Shown here: piece by piece, positions 1 through 6,099 of the stretch | How the letters are laid out: each line of letters opens with the position of its first letter | Position numbering within the stretch: the stretch's first letter is position 1 | NCBI GenBank assembly: GCA_031281855.1 | Contig: JAITEW010000032.1 | Span: 1-6,099, forward strand | Origin: Treponema sp. | GTDB taxonomy: Bacteria; Spirochaetota; Spirochaetia; Treponematales; Breznakiellaceae | Direction: 5' to 3' | DNA length: 6,099 nt | Notes under the pieces: generated by a model | Seen by the model: only the letters and a program-made list of their open reading frames with translations | The model's database searches: none | Told to the model about the DNA's origin: nothing | Program-made: the position numbers and the translations under genes

Positions 1-2
1 TG

Positions 3-191
3 AGTTCTATAATCTGGCAGTTCAACTATGGCGGGTCGGGAGAAGATTATGCGGACGCCATCGTGGAAGTATCAGATGGTTTTATTGTCGCCGGTTCCAC
101 CACATCACCCAGCATTGCGGGCCAGGAAAGGAAAGGTACGGAGGACATATACATCCTGAAAATCAATAAAGATGGGACGCTTGATCCGTGA
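3..191 (+). CDS. C-terminal end of a beta-propeller-like repeat protein (partial, 5' end outside window)
   Basis: The frame is open from the window edge and ends at TGA 189-191, giving 62 visible residues. They start SSIIWQFNYGGSGEDYADAI, continue through VSDGFIVAGST, and finish DIYILKINKDGTLDP. This pattern (W..NYGGSG.D.A..I, then a DG(G)(Y/F)IVAGST core, then D.YI.KI...G) matches one unit of the repeats found in large exported bacterial proteins thought to fold as beta-propellers. Such proteins are commonly annotated only as hypothetical or lipoprotein. Only about one repeat unit lies in the window, so unit number, signal peptide and anchor cannot be judged. The frame ends right after the repeat, with no extra sorting domain. 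It converges with the rhamnosidase operon and is probably functionally unrelated to it. The reading frame is well supported; the function is not known. Confidence 0.72.
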   Translation, partial: SSIIWQFNYGGSGEDYADAIVEVSDGFIVAGSTTSPSIAGQERKGTEDIYILKINKDGTLDP

Positions 192-233
192 CAAGACAAA
201 TACCAGAAGACCGGCTTTGATTATAAAAATGAG

Positions 234-280
234 TCCCCCTATGATCTGTCAAATGTAACATGGTCTGGGATAATTTTTTT
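234..280 (+). terminator. Weak candidate terminator after the plus-strand repeat-protein gene
   Basis: Seven T residues (274-280) follow a loose imperfect hairpin. TCCC (234-237) can pair with GGGA (267-270), and GATC (243-246) with GGTC (262-265) using one G-U pair. The stem is interrupted by an asymmetric internal loop and the apical loop is large. The T run and its place 43 bases after the stop codon are suggestive, but the stem is poor, so this is a low-confidence call. Confidence 0.22.
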
Positions 281-314
281 CTTCCGGGCAGGTGGATTTA
301 GCTGCATTTGCCAA

Positions 315-335
315 AACTTACCTGCAGGTAAAGTT
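315..335 (-). terminator. Palindromic hairpin at the end of the GH106 gene, possible terminator
   Basis: A perfect 14-base palindrome, TTACCTGCAGGTAA, lies at 318-331, just beyond the stop codon of the minus-strand gene. Allowing one bulged base, the arms extend on both sides (AACTT against AAAGTT), giving an 8-bp stem with a TGCA loop in the minus-strand transcript. The outermost pair touches the last base of the stop codon. Four U residues follow in the RNA. The stem is AU-rich and the U tract short, so it could be a weak intrinsic terminator, a 3'-end stabilising hairpin or chance. Confidence 0.3.
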
Positions 336-3300
336 TAGCACAACCGGTAGAACACCAGACGGACAGGGCCGATCATCCCGTAATCCTGGACGCCGGGGTT
401 GATGCCGGCAGGCAGCGGAGGAGGCGCGGGGGTATCGGCGGATTCGCCTGATTCCTGGGCAAACTGTTTGGACATGTTTTCCATCATGGTCTTGATGATG
501 CTGTGGTAGTTCCTGGCCTTGAGCCTGTTGTTCAGGGTGCTGGATACTTCCACTTTGATTGTGTTTTCACCCGGAACCAGGAGGGGCGAGACATCCACCG
601 TTTTGGCGTTGAAGTCGTACGCCGGGCCCTTTTTGCCGTTAACATAAACCGCGGCGGAGTTGCCGTTTGTCGAAGCAAGTTCCAGCCTGGCGCCTAAGAC
701 CTGCGGGTTCCAGTCTTTCGGCAGCGAAACTTTTGTTTCGTAGTAGCCCACCCCTGAAACCTCGGGCCCGATGCCGGGAATATCCTTCCACGGGATGAGC
801 CTTGTCGTCCCTGCGCGGATAGGGGTCTTTTTGGTTTCGTAGTAGACTTCATGGGTGGCAAAGCCCAGGCCCCGGTCTTCGACGATGACTTTCTTTTCCC
901 CTTCGTTCCAGTCTTCCACAGTCAGATCCCAAAGATCGAGGGTAATAGGAGAAGGCGCCTCTGCGGCGTTTCCGGTTTTCCCGGAGCTGTTCTTTCCCGC
1001 ACGATCTGCTGCGGCGTCCCATATAACCAGGCAGGCCTGTCCGGGCAAAAGGGTCAGCTCAACTTCGGAATGTTCCTTCCCAATCAGCCAGGAAGAAGGC
1101 TCCCGGATTTCGCCGGTCCAGCAGTCGGCAATCCAGGGTTTTGCGGCTCCTTCTACAGCTACGCTGAAGGTGCAGGGTTCGGTTTCGGCGTACTTGAAAT
1201 GATAGGCAAAAAAGATGCGAAGGCCGCCGTCTTCCCGCAAACAACTGAGGATTTTATCGGTAGTTTCGGTAAAGGCGGCTCTGGGCAGTACGCCCAAAGA
1301 ACGCAGGCACTGTACGGTGTCCTTCTGATCTTCCAGTTCCTTCACGTTACGCAGGGATTTGAGCTCCGCGATTACCTTCGCGAGTTCCTCATCGTTTTCG
1401 TTGTTAAAGGGGGTAACGCAGGCGGCCTTGCCGTGGGTTTTGGACACAGCGGGCCTTATCCGTTCAGTAGCGCCGTTCACCAGAATCACCGGCAGCCCTT
1501 CTTTGGCCCACGAGAGGATGCGTTTCGCGCTGGAAAGGGGCAGCGCTTCCTGATAGATGACAAGGGCCTGGTAGCCCGGGCCTTCAGGGGCGACGGCCTT
1601 GTCTTTATAGGCAATATCCCTGTCTTCAAGAATTTGAGGCGCGAAATAATCGTATGTGTACCCGGCGTTCTGCAGTCCCATGTCCTGCCAGTACACTCCC
1701 TTTCCGGCCCGCATCATGCGGCTTTCGTAAACGGTCTTTTCATCCGAGCCTTGGGGGTCCTGGGGATCAAAGGCGTAGAAATTGTTAAAAGCGTAGTCCA
1801 GCCTCAGAATTCCAAGATCCACCCGCGGCTTGCCCTGCCGGAGCGCGAACTGGTACCGCGCAAGCATGCCGGTCCAGTCTTTGTAGTGCTGCCATGCCGG
1901 CTGCCTCGAGCCGAAACGCTCGGAGAAAAGGGGCCACATCCCTTCGTGGCCTGGCCAGTATGTTGAGCCTTCCGAACCGGCGATGCTGGAATACCCGTGG
2001 AGCACCGTGCGGGCTACCCCTGCTGCAAACTGGGTATAGATAATCTGGGTGTAAAACTCCAGGCCCATCTGGTAGTTCAGCATCGTCGCGCCGGTTTCGC
2101 TGGAATAGAGCCTGCCGAAAAGGTGGGCCGGCCCGGCCAGGTTGCGGAACGGTTCGATTTGCGAAGCGAACTCCAGGGACTCGGTTTCAATACCGTCCAC
2201 GTACTTTCCTGGGATGGATATTTCAAAAGGCATGCCGTAAGAGATCTCGGCCCTGAGGGTAACGCCTATACTGTGAAGCCATTCCTGCATGGGTTTGAGC
2301 ATGCTGTCGATGTAGAGGTCCGTCATGGTCTGGCAGAGATCGTTCCGCAGTTTTCTGATAAAGAGTTCGTCGCTACCGGAGCCGCCGCTTTCGTAATAGT
2401 AGTCGTACTCCCCAAAGCCGCCGAAGAAGGCGTTCTTTTTTATCACAAACGGGAGATAAGGCGTCAGATCGTAGCCCCGGCGTTTTCTGAATTCTTCGAT
2501 AAAGTGATAGCCCCAGAACTGGCCGCCTTTTCCGTAGGTGCTCAATTCCAGGGAATCCATGTACATCTGAATCCGGCTGTTTTTCTTTATATAGTCCCGA
2601 AGCTCCGGCGTCAGCACCACTTTGTCCCAGTAGTCCTTGAGGGCGTCGATACCGTACCGGTCGATGTAGTTGACCGTGTACGAAACCCCTGCAGAAGGGG
2701 TCGCCGTCTGGCCGGTGCCGTGGAGCCAGAACATGAAGAGTTCCCAGTCCCCCGAATCAGGGGCCTTCCAATCCAGAGCCCCGTCCCGGACCTTGTCCGT
2801 CAGTACCAGAAGGCTGTCCTTATCAAGAAGAATTTTCCTGCCCTTCTCTCCTGCGCGCCTGGCCGCTATCACTGCTATGAGTTCCTGGACATGGATATTA
2901 GGCATGCGTATCCGCGCTTTTGGCAGAGGCCCTGAACGGGACTGTCCGGCTTTAAGGGATTCCACCGTATAGTCCAGCTCTTTAGAAGCCGCCTTGTCAT
3001 CAGGGTTGATAGTGATAAGGTTGGCGTTCGACCAGTTGGTGCCGCTGGTAAAGCTGGCCCCCATGTCCCTCAGTGTTGTCTCCCGGATCACCGTGTGGGT
3101 ATCGTGGACCCATTCCTCGGAACCCCAGCCATATTTGGAGTGATCGATGTTATGCTCGTCCATAGCCAGGAATTCGACAGCCCCGAATCCGGAGTCGTAA
3201 ATCATTTTGATGTCGTTTTTCAGGGTTTCATCGGTATGGAAGCCTTCCGCCAGCCACCACCGGACATCGGGCTTGTATTCCATAGCCGGACTAGTCCATG

Positions 3301-3355
3301 CGGCCTTAAAACCTTCAAGATTAGCCATAACCGATTCTTTTTTTACGCTTTCCAT
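335..3355 (-). CDS. GH106-family alpha-L-rhamnosidase, cytoplasmic, 1006 aa
   Basis: Predicted glycoside hydrolase that releases terminal alpha-L-rhamnose from oligosaccharides or glycosides. The N-terminus has the GH106 layout: EYKPDVRWWLAEGF at residues 26-39, then D48-IKMIYDSGFGAVEF, YGWGSEEW (75-82), and FTSGTNWSNAN with INPDDKAASKEL (102-127). A central region resembling a TIM barrel holds MDSLEL (266-271), FIEEFRKRRGYDLTPYLP (285-302), the LRAEISYGMPFE strand (368-379), SSETGATMLNYQ (418-429) and FAAGVARTVLHGY (443-455). E270 and E420 are my positional candidates for the catalytic acid and base; characterised GH106 enzymes use two glutamates, and an alignment would be needed to confirm. 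The C-terminal part (about 865-945) is a galactose-binding-like beta-sandwich (YYETKVSLP, VYVNGKKG, GENTIKVEV), followed by a Pro-rich linker (975-983) and a terminal GMIGPVRLVFY strand. There is no signal peptide or transmembrane segment. Met1 is chosen because AGGAGG sits 5 bases upstream; Met10 has no such site. It is the second gene of a pair with the GH78 gene. Family assignment is good; the exact substrate is unknown. Confidence 0.88.
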   Translation of the reverse strand: MESVKKESVMANLEGFKAAWTSPAMEYKPDVRWWLAEGFHTDETLKNDIKMIYDSGFGAVEFLAMDEHNIDHSKYGWGSEEWVHDTHTVIRETTLRDMGASFTSGTNWSNANLITINPDDKAASKELDYTVESLKAGQSRSGPLPKARIRMPNIHVQELIAVIAARRAGEKGRKILLDKDSLLVLTDKVRDGALDWKAPDSGDWELFMFWLHGTGQTATPSAGVSYTVNYIDRYGIDALKDYWDKVVLTPELRDYIKKNSRIQMYMDSLELSTYGKGGQFWGYHFIEEFRKRRGYDLTPYLPFVIKKNAFFGGFGEYDYYYESGGSGSDELFIRKLRNDLCQTMTDLYIDSMLKPMQEWLHSIGVTLRAEISYGMPFEISIPGKYVDGIETESLEFASQIEPFRNLAGPAHLFGRLYSSETGATMLNYQMGLEFYTQIIYTQFAAGVARTVLHGYSSIAGSEGSTYWPGHEGMWPLFSERFGSRQPAWQHYKDWTGMLARYQFALRQGKPRVDLGILRLDYAFNNFYAFDPQDPQGSDEKTVYESRMMRAGKGVYWQDMGLQNAGYTYDYFAPQILEDRDIAYKDKAVAPEGPGYQALVIYQEALPLSSAKRILSWAKEGLPVILVNGATERIRPAVSKTHGKAACVTPFNNENDEELAKVIAELKSLRNVKELEDQKDTVQCLRSLGVLPRAAFTETTDKILSCLREDGGLRIFFAYHFKYAETEPCTFSVAVEGAAKPWIADCWTGEIREPSSWLIGKEHSEVELTLLPGQACLVIWDAAADRAGKNSSGKTGNAAEAPSPITLDLWDLTVEDWNEGEKKVIVEDRGLGFATHEVYYETKKTPIRAGTTRLIPWKDIPGIGPEVSGVGYYETKVSLPKDWNPQVLGARLELASTNGNSAAVYVNGKKGPAYDFNAKTVDVSPLLVPGENTIKVEVSSTLNNRLKARNYHSIIKTMMENMSKQFAQESGESADTPAPPPLPAGINPGVQDYGMIGPVRLVFYRLC

Positions 3356-3360
3356 TTGAT

Positions 3361-3366
3361 CCTCCT
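3361..3366 (-). promoter_or_regulatory. Ribosome binding site of the GH106 gene
   Basis: The minus strand reads AGGAGGATCAAATG, a consensus Shine-Dalgarno with 5-base spacing to the start codon. It fixes Met1 (3353-3355) as the start and lies wholly inside the 15-base gap after the GH78 stop codon. This layout implies one transcript with independent translation initiation, or re-initiation by terminating ribosomes. Confidence 0.85.
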
Positions 3367-3370
3367 GCCT

Positions 3371-6064
3371 TTAGGCCTTGTAAGAGAACGAATAAGACCC
3401 GGAGCCAAGCTCTGCCTGCGCCCCGCAATCAACGGAACTGAAACTGACGCCGCCATAAGTTCCGGCTTTTGCGCCCGGCAGGGTTACCAGGGCCGTGGTA
3501 TTAGGCGGTACCGTCACGTCAAGTTTGATCCCTCCGGCGCGTTCCCAGTGCGCCGAAAAAACGCCGTACCCTGAATCGTAGGTAGTTTCCGCCCAGCTCA
3601 GGGGTCCGCCGATAAGGGGCCTGATAACGGCCCGCTTGAAGCCCGGAACCTCCTGGTCCGTGTCGATGCCGCCTACTGAACCGAATACCCAGTCGCAGAC
3701 CGCGCCGTAGGCGTAATGGTTGAAAGAGTTCATGTCCGGGCTCCACATGGAGCCGTCGGGCTTGAGGCCGTCCCAGTGCTCCCAAATGGTAGTAGCCCCT
3801 TTGGTTACCTGGTAGAGCCAGCTCGGGAAATCGGTCTTGAAAAGGAGTTCGTATGCCAGGTCGAGCCTGCCGTTGTCAGAGAGAACCCGGCACGCAAAGG
3901 GGGTTCCCAAAAAGCCCGTAGTCAGATGGTTGGTGTTTTCCTTGAGGAGCGCCGCATAGGTTTCCAGGGTGCGCTGTTTTGCGTGAGCCGGGCAGAGGCC
4001 GAACTGAAGCGAGAGGATGCAGGCTGTCTGGGTCCGTGCGGCGATGCGGCCTGTGGGGGTAAAAAATTCCCTGCCGTAGGCTTCAACGATTTTGCCGTGA
4101 AGGGCCTTGTACCGGGCTTCGTCGTCTTTTTTGCCCAGAACAGCGGCGCTTTTCGCCAGGAGTTCGGCGGAATAGGCGTAAAAGGCCGTGGCTGAAAGAT
4201 CGTTAGGCGTAGCTCCCAGATAGCTTCCCTCCTTGGCGTCCAGGGCAACCCAGTCGCCGAAGTGGAACCCTGTATTGAAAAGAACCCCGTCCTGGGCAAC
4301 TGACTCGATATAATCCACCCATTTTTTCATGCTTGGGTATTGCTCTTCCAGGATCCGCTTGTCGGCGTAGTAGACATAGAGGGTCCAGGGCATGATAACC
4401 GCGGCGTCCGCCCAGGCTGTGGCCCCTGCGGGTTCGTTCACTTTTCCGGTATCGTTGTTTTTGAAACCCGCAAGCACGTTGGGCACCACATGGGGCACCT
4501 TGCCGTCAGGGTATTGGGAAACCGCCAGATCCCGGAGCCACTTTCTCATAAACGGCGCTGTTTCCATGAGCAGGCACGCTGAACGGAGGAAGATCTCAGC
4601 ATCCCCGGTCCAGCCCAGACGCTCGTCCCTCTGGGGGCAGTCCGTAGGGATGTCCACGAAGTTGTCCCGCATACTCCAGCTCACGTTGCTTACAAACTGG
4701 TTCAGGAGATCGCTTGAAGAGCTAAAGGTTCCCGAGATTTTCATGTCCGAATAGACTGCAACAGCTTCAAAATTATTAACATCCGGATTCCCCGGATACT
4801 CGTCGACGGCGATGTACCGGAAACCCTGGAAGGTAAAATGAGGGCTGTAAGTTTCGGCTTTGCCCCCGCCTTTGAGGGTATACTCAATGGTTTCTTTGGC
4901 TGAACGCAGGTTCTCGGTGTAGAAATTCCCCTTAGCGTCCAGGATTTCGGCGTGCCGGATTTTTACCCTCTCCCCGGCGTTCCCGGTAACGGTAAAGCGC
5001 ACATAACCCGAGATATTCTGCCCGAAGTCGATGACCTTGTCGCCCTCCGGGGTGGTAAAGAGGGCCTTGGGCTTGAAGCGCTCCCGCTCTTTCACCGGGA
5101 GCCCGTCGGCGGGTTTCAGTATGGATACATCGGCGCTTTCTATAAAAACAGGCTTCCAGGCGGTTCCTGAAAAACCGCTTTCGCTCCAGCCTTTTTCCTC
5201 AAGCCTGGCGTCGTAGGTTTCGCCGTGGTAGATTTCGGAGTAGATCACCGGCGCCTTATTGCAGGTCCAGGAACTGTCGGTAACGATGAGTTCCTCGCTG
5301 CCGTCTTCGTATACCACCCGAAGCTGGGCTATGACTGCCGTGCGTTTCCCGAAGTGGTTCCTGTGGCCTATCCAGCCGGCAAGGTCGCCTTTGTACCAGC
5401 CCGGCCCTGCCATAAAGCCCAGGGCGTTGGGGCCTTGTCTGACCAGGCCCGTTACATCGCAGGTCTGGAAAAGGAGCCTGGTCCGGTACTCGGTAAAGCC
5501 CGGGGACAAGACCTCGTCTCCCGCTTTTTTGCCGTTGCAATAGGCCTCGTAGATCCCCTTGGCGCCGGCGTAGAGCCGCGCCGAGGCAGGTTTTTTCGAA
5601 AGCGTAAATTCCTTGCGAAAAACGGTTCCTATGGAAGAAGGCCCGGCGTCTTCATCCTCCGCGCTGATAAAAGACTCTTTCCATTCACCGGCGGCGAGCA
5701 TGGAAGTTTCAAACCAGGCGGTTTCGCTCCAGGCGCTTTCTTCACCCTGGTCCCATACCTTTACCCGCCAGAAGCGTTTTGCACAGGACGGAACCTTGAG
5801 GCCTTTGAGGGAAACAAGCTGAGATTCATCGGATTCCACTTTTCCTGAATCGAGGGAAACCAGCTGGGATTCACCGGATTCTACTTTCCCCGAATCGGAG
5901 ACGCCGTCGCTGAAATCCTCCCGGCCCGATACCTGTACCTGCCAGGCGGTCTGCATCACCTTGGTTTTATCGGACTCGATCCTCCAGCTGAACCGGGGTT
6001 CTCCGGTATAAAGCCCCAGAGGATTTTCGCGGTACTCGCAGCGCGGTTGGGTAATCCTGATCAT
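3371..6064 (-). CDS. GH78 alpha-L-rhamnosidase, cytoplasmic, 897 aa
   Basis: Inverting glycoside hydrolase that cleaves terminal alpha-L-rhamnosyl residues. Domains in order: an Ig/FnIII-like N-terminal domain starting at the family-typical CEYRENPLGL and EPRFSWRI (9-29) and ending near RFWRVKVWD (97-105); the rhamnosidase N-domain with SARLYAGAKGIYEAYCNGKK (161-180) and SPGFTEYRTRLLFQTCDVT (187-205); a concanavalin-like beta domain with VIDFGQNISGYVRF (344-357) and HFTFQGFRYIAVD (409-421); the six-hairpin catalytic domain (about 445-790); and a C-terminal beta domain (about 795-875). The signature DCPQRDERLGWTGDAE is at 475-490. By analogy with studied GH78 enzymes E481 is the likely general acid, and E762 in ATTIWEHWDG (757-766) the likely general base; D475, D488 and the SFNHYAYG motif (780-787) are also kept. 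Length is normal for the family and no frameshift is seen. No signal peptide is present. ATG at 6062-6064 is supported by AGGAGG 5 bases upstream. A diverged 15-residue tandem duplication lies at 57-86. It is the first visible gene of the rhamnosidase pair. Enzyme family is near certain; the natural substrate is not. Confidence 0.95.
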   Translation of the reverse strand: MIRITQPRCEYRENPLGLYTGEPRFSWRIESDKTKVMQTAWQVQVSGREDFSDGVSDSGKVESGESQLVSLDSGKVESDESQLVSLKGLKVPSCAKRFWRVKVWDQGEESAWSETAWFETSMLAAGEWKESFISAEDEDAGPSSIGTVFRKEFTLSKKPASARLYAGAKGIYEAYCNGKKAGDEVLSPGFTEYRTRLLFQTCDVTGLVRQGPNALGFMAGPGWYKGDLAGWIGHRNHFGKRTAVIAQLRVVYEDGSEELIVTDSSWTCNKAPVIYSEIYHGETYDARLEEKGWSESGFSGTAWKPVFIESADVSILKPADGLPVKERERFKPKALFTTPEGDKVIDFGQNISGYVRFTVTGNAGERVKIRHAEILDAKGNFYTENLRSAKETIEYTLKGGGKAETYSPHFTFQGFRYIAVDEYPGNPDVNNFEAVAVYSDMKISGTFSSSSDLLNQFVSNVSWSMRDNFVDIPTDCPQRDERLGWTGDAEIFLRSACLLMETAPFMRKWLRDLAVSQYPDGKVPHVVPNVLAGFKNNDTGKVNEPAGATAWADAAVIMPWTLYVYYADKRILEEQYPSMKKWVDYIESVAQDGVLFNTGFHFGDWVALDAKEGSYLGATPNDLSATAFYAYSAELLAKSAAVLGKKDDEARYKALHGKIVEAYGREFFTPTGRIAARTQTACILSLQFGLCPAHAKQRTLETYAALLKENTNHLTTGFLGTPFACRVLSDNGRLDLAYELLFKTDFPSWLYQVTKGATTIWEHWDGLKPDGSMWSPDMNSFNHYAYGAVCDWVFGSVGGIDTDQEVPGFKRAVIRPLIGGPLSWAETTYDSGYGVFSAHWERAGGIKLDVTVPPNTTALVTLPGAKAGTYGGVSFSSVDCGAQAELGSGSYSFSYKA
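5807..5896 (-). repeat. 45-bp in-frame tandem duplication inside the GH78 gene
   Basis: Two adjacent 45-base units (5852-5896 and 5807-5851) encode DSGKVESGESQLVSL (residues 57-71) and DSGKVESDESQLVSL (72-86). They differ at 6 of 45 bases. Five changes are synonymous and one changes Gly to Asp. The unit fills the segment between two beta strands of the N-terminal Ig-like domain, where related enzymes usually have a single DSGKV-type segment. The extra copy is therefore probably a tolerated loop or hairpin insertion far from the active site. Confidence 0.95.
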
Positions 6065-6069
6065 AAGCG

Positions 6070-6075
6070 CCTCCT
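6070..6075 (-). promoter_or_regulatory. Ribosome binding site of the GH78 gene
   Basis: The minus strand reads AGGAGGCGCTTATG, a consensus Shine-Dalgarno 5 bases from the start codon. Only 24 further bases upstream are in the window. They are A/T-rich (including a T6 run), and no -10/-35 pair can be assigned, so promoter location is unknown. Confidence 0.85.
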
Positions 6076-6099
6076 GGAAAAAAGAAGTTGAATGTACTT

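Noticed and set aside
192..334. Possible small gene or RNA in the convergent gap
   Set aside because: The 143 bases contain no convincing start, Shine-Dalgarno and open frame combination, and no tRNA-like or riboswitch-like fold that I can recognise. Only the two weak hairpin candidates listed above were kept.
851..2935. Two long plus-strand open frames (851-1966 and 1997-2935) antisense to the GH106 gene
   Set aside because: Both sit in the frame whose codons lie exactly opposite the minus-strand codons. That frame is interrupted only where the real gene uses TTA, CTA or TCA codons, which are rare here. The translations show no recognisable family, and the minus-strand protein is clearly real.
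3326..3328. Alternative start of the GH106 protein at Met10
   Set aside because: There is no Shine-Dalgarno in front of it, whereas Met1 has AGGAGG at 5-base spacing.
3095..3574. Plus-strand open frame spanning the junction of the two rhamnosidase genes
   Set aside because: It covers the two gene ends and the 15-base gap only because both genes share one frame phase; the stop codon TAA reads as TTA on the other strand. No protein family is recognisable.
3716..5848. Plus-strand open frames opposite the GH78 gene (3716-4195, 4340-4582, 4952-5170, 5225-5848)
   Set aside because: They are codon-aligned antisense shadows of the GH78 coding sequence with no family motifs.
1..6099. CRISPR arrays, insertion sequences, tRNA or attachment sites
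   Set aside because: No regularly spaced repeats, transposase-like reading frames, terminal inverted repeats or tRNA-like sequences were seen in reading the window.

Overview
The window is almost filled by two large minus-strand genes. They are transcribed right to left with 15 bases between them, and each is preceded by an AGGAGG Shine-Dalgarno sequence exactly 5 bases from its ATG. The first gene (3371-6064) is a complete GH78 alpha-L-rhamnosidase. The second (335-3355) is a complete GH106-type alpha-L-rhamnosidase. The last bases at the right edge (6065-6099) hold only the leader of the GH78 gene, so its promoter, or an upstream operon partner, lies outside the window.

On the left, a plus-strand reading frame enters from outside and stops at 189-191. 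Its 62 visible residues look like one unit of a repetitive beta-propeller-like surface protein. It converges tail to tail with the rhamnosidase pair across a 143-base gap (192-334). That gap holds two weak hairpin candidates and no other gene that I can see.

Neither rhamnosidase has a visible signal peptide or membrane segment. The simplest model is a cytoplasmic, operon-encoded pair that removes L-rhamnose from imported oligosaccharides or glycosides (for example pectin-derived rhamnogalacturonan fragments or plant rhamnosides). The two folds, a GH78 (alpha/alpha)6 barrel and a GH106 TIM barrel, would cover different linkages or branch contexts. No transporter, regulator or rhamnose-catabolism gene is in the window, so the substrate cannot be fixed from the sequence.

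The organism is a bacterium with moderately GC-rich coding DNA and strong Shine-Dalgarno sites. Repeat proteins of the kind at the left edge, together with cytoplasmic rhamnosidases, would fit a gut-dwelling spirochaete of the Treponema type, but a Firmicute is also possible. This is a weak inference. I do not see a new biological system. The most distinctive details are a diverged 45-bp in-frame tandem duplication near the GH78 N-terminus, and the fact that the two enzymes share one reading frame separated by a single stop codon.
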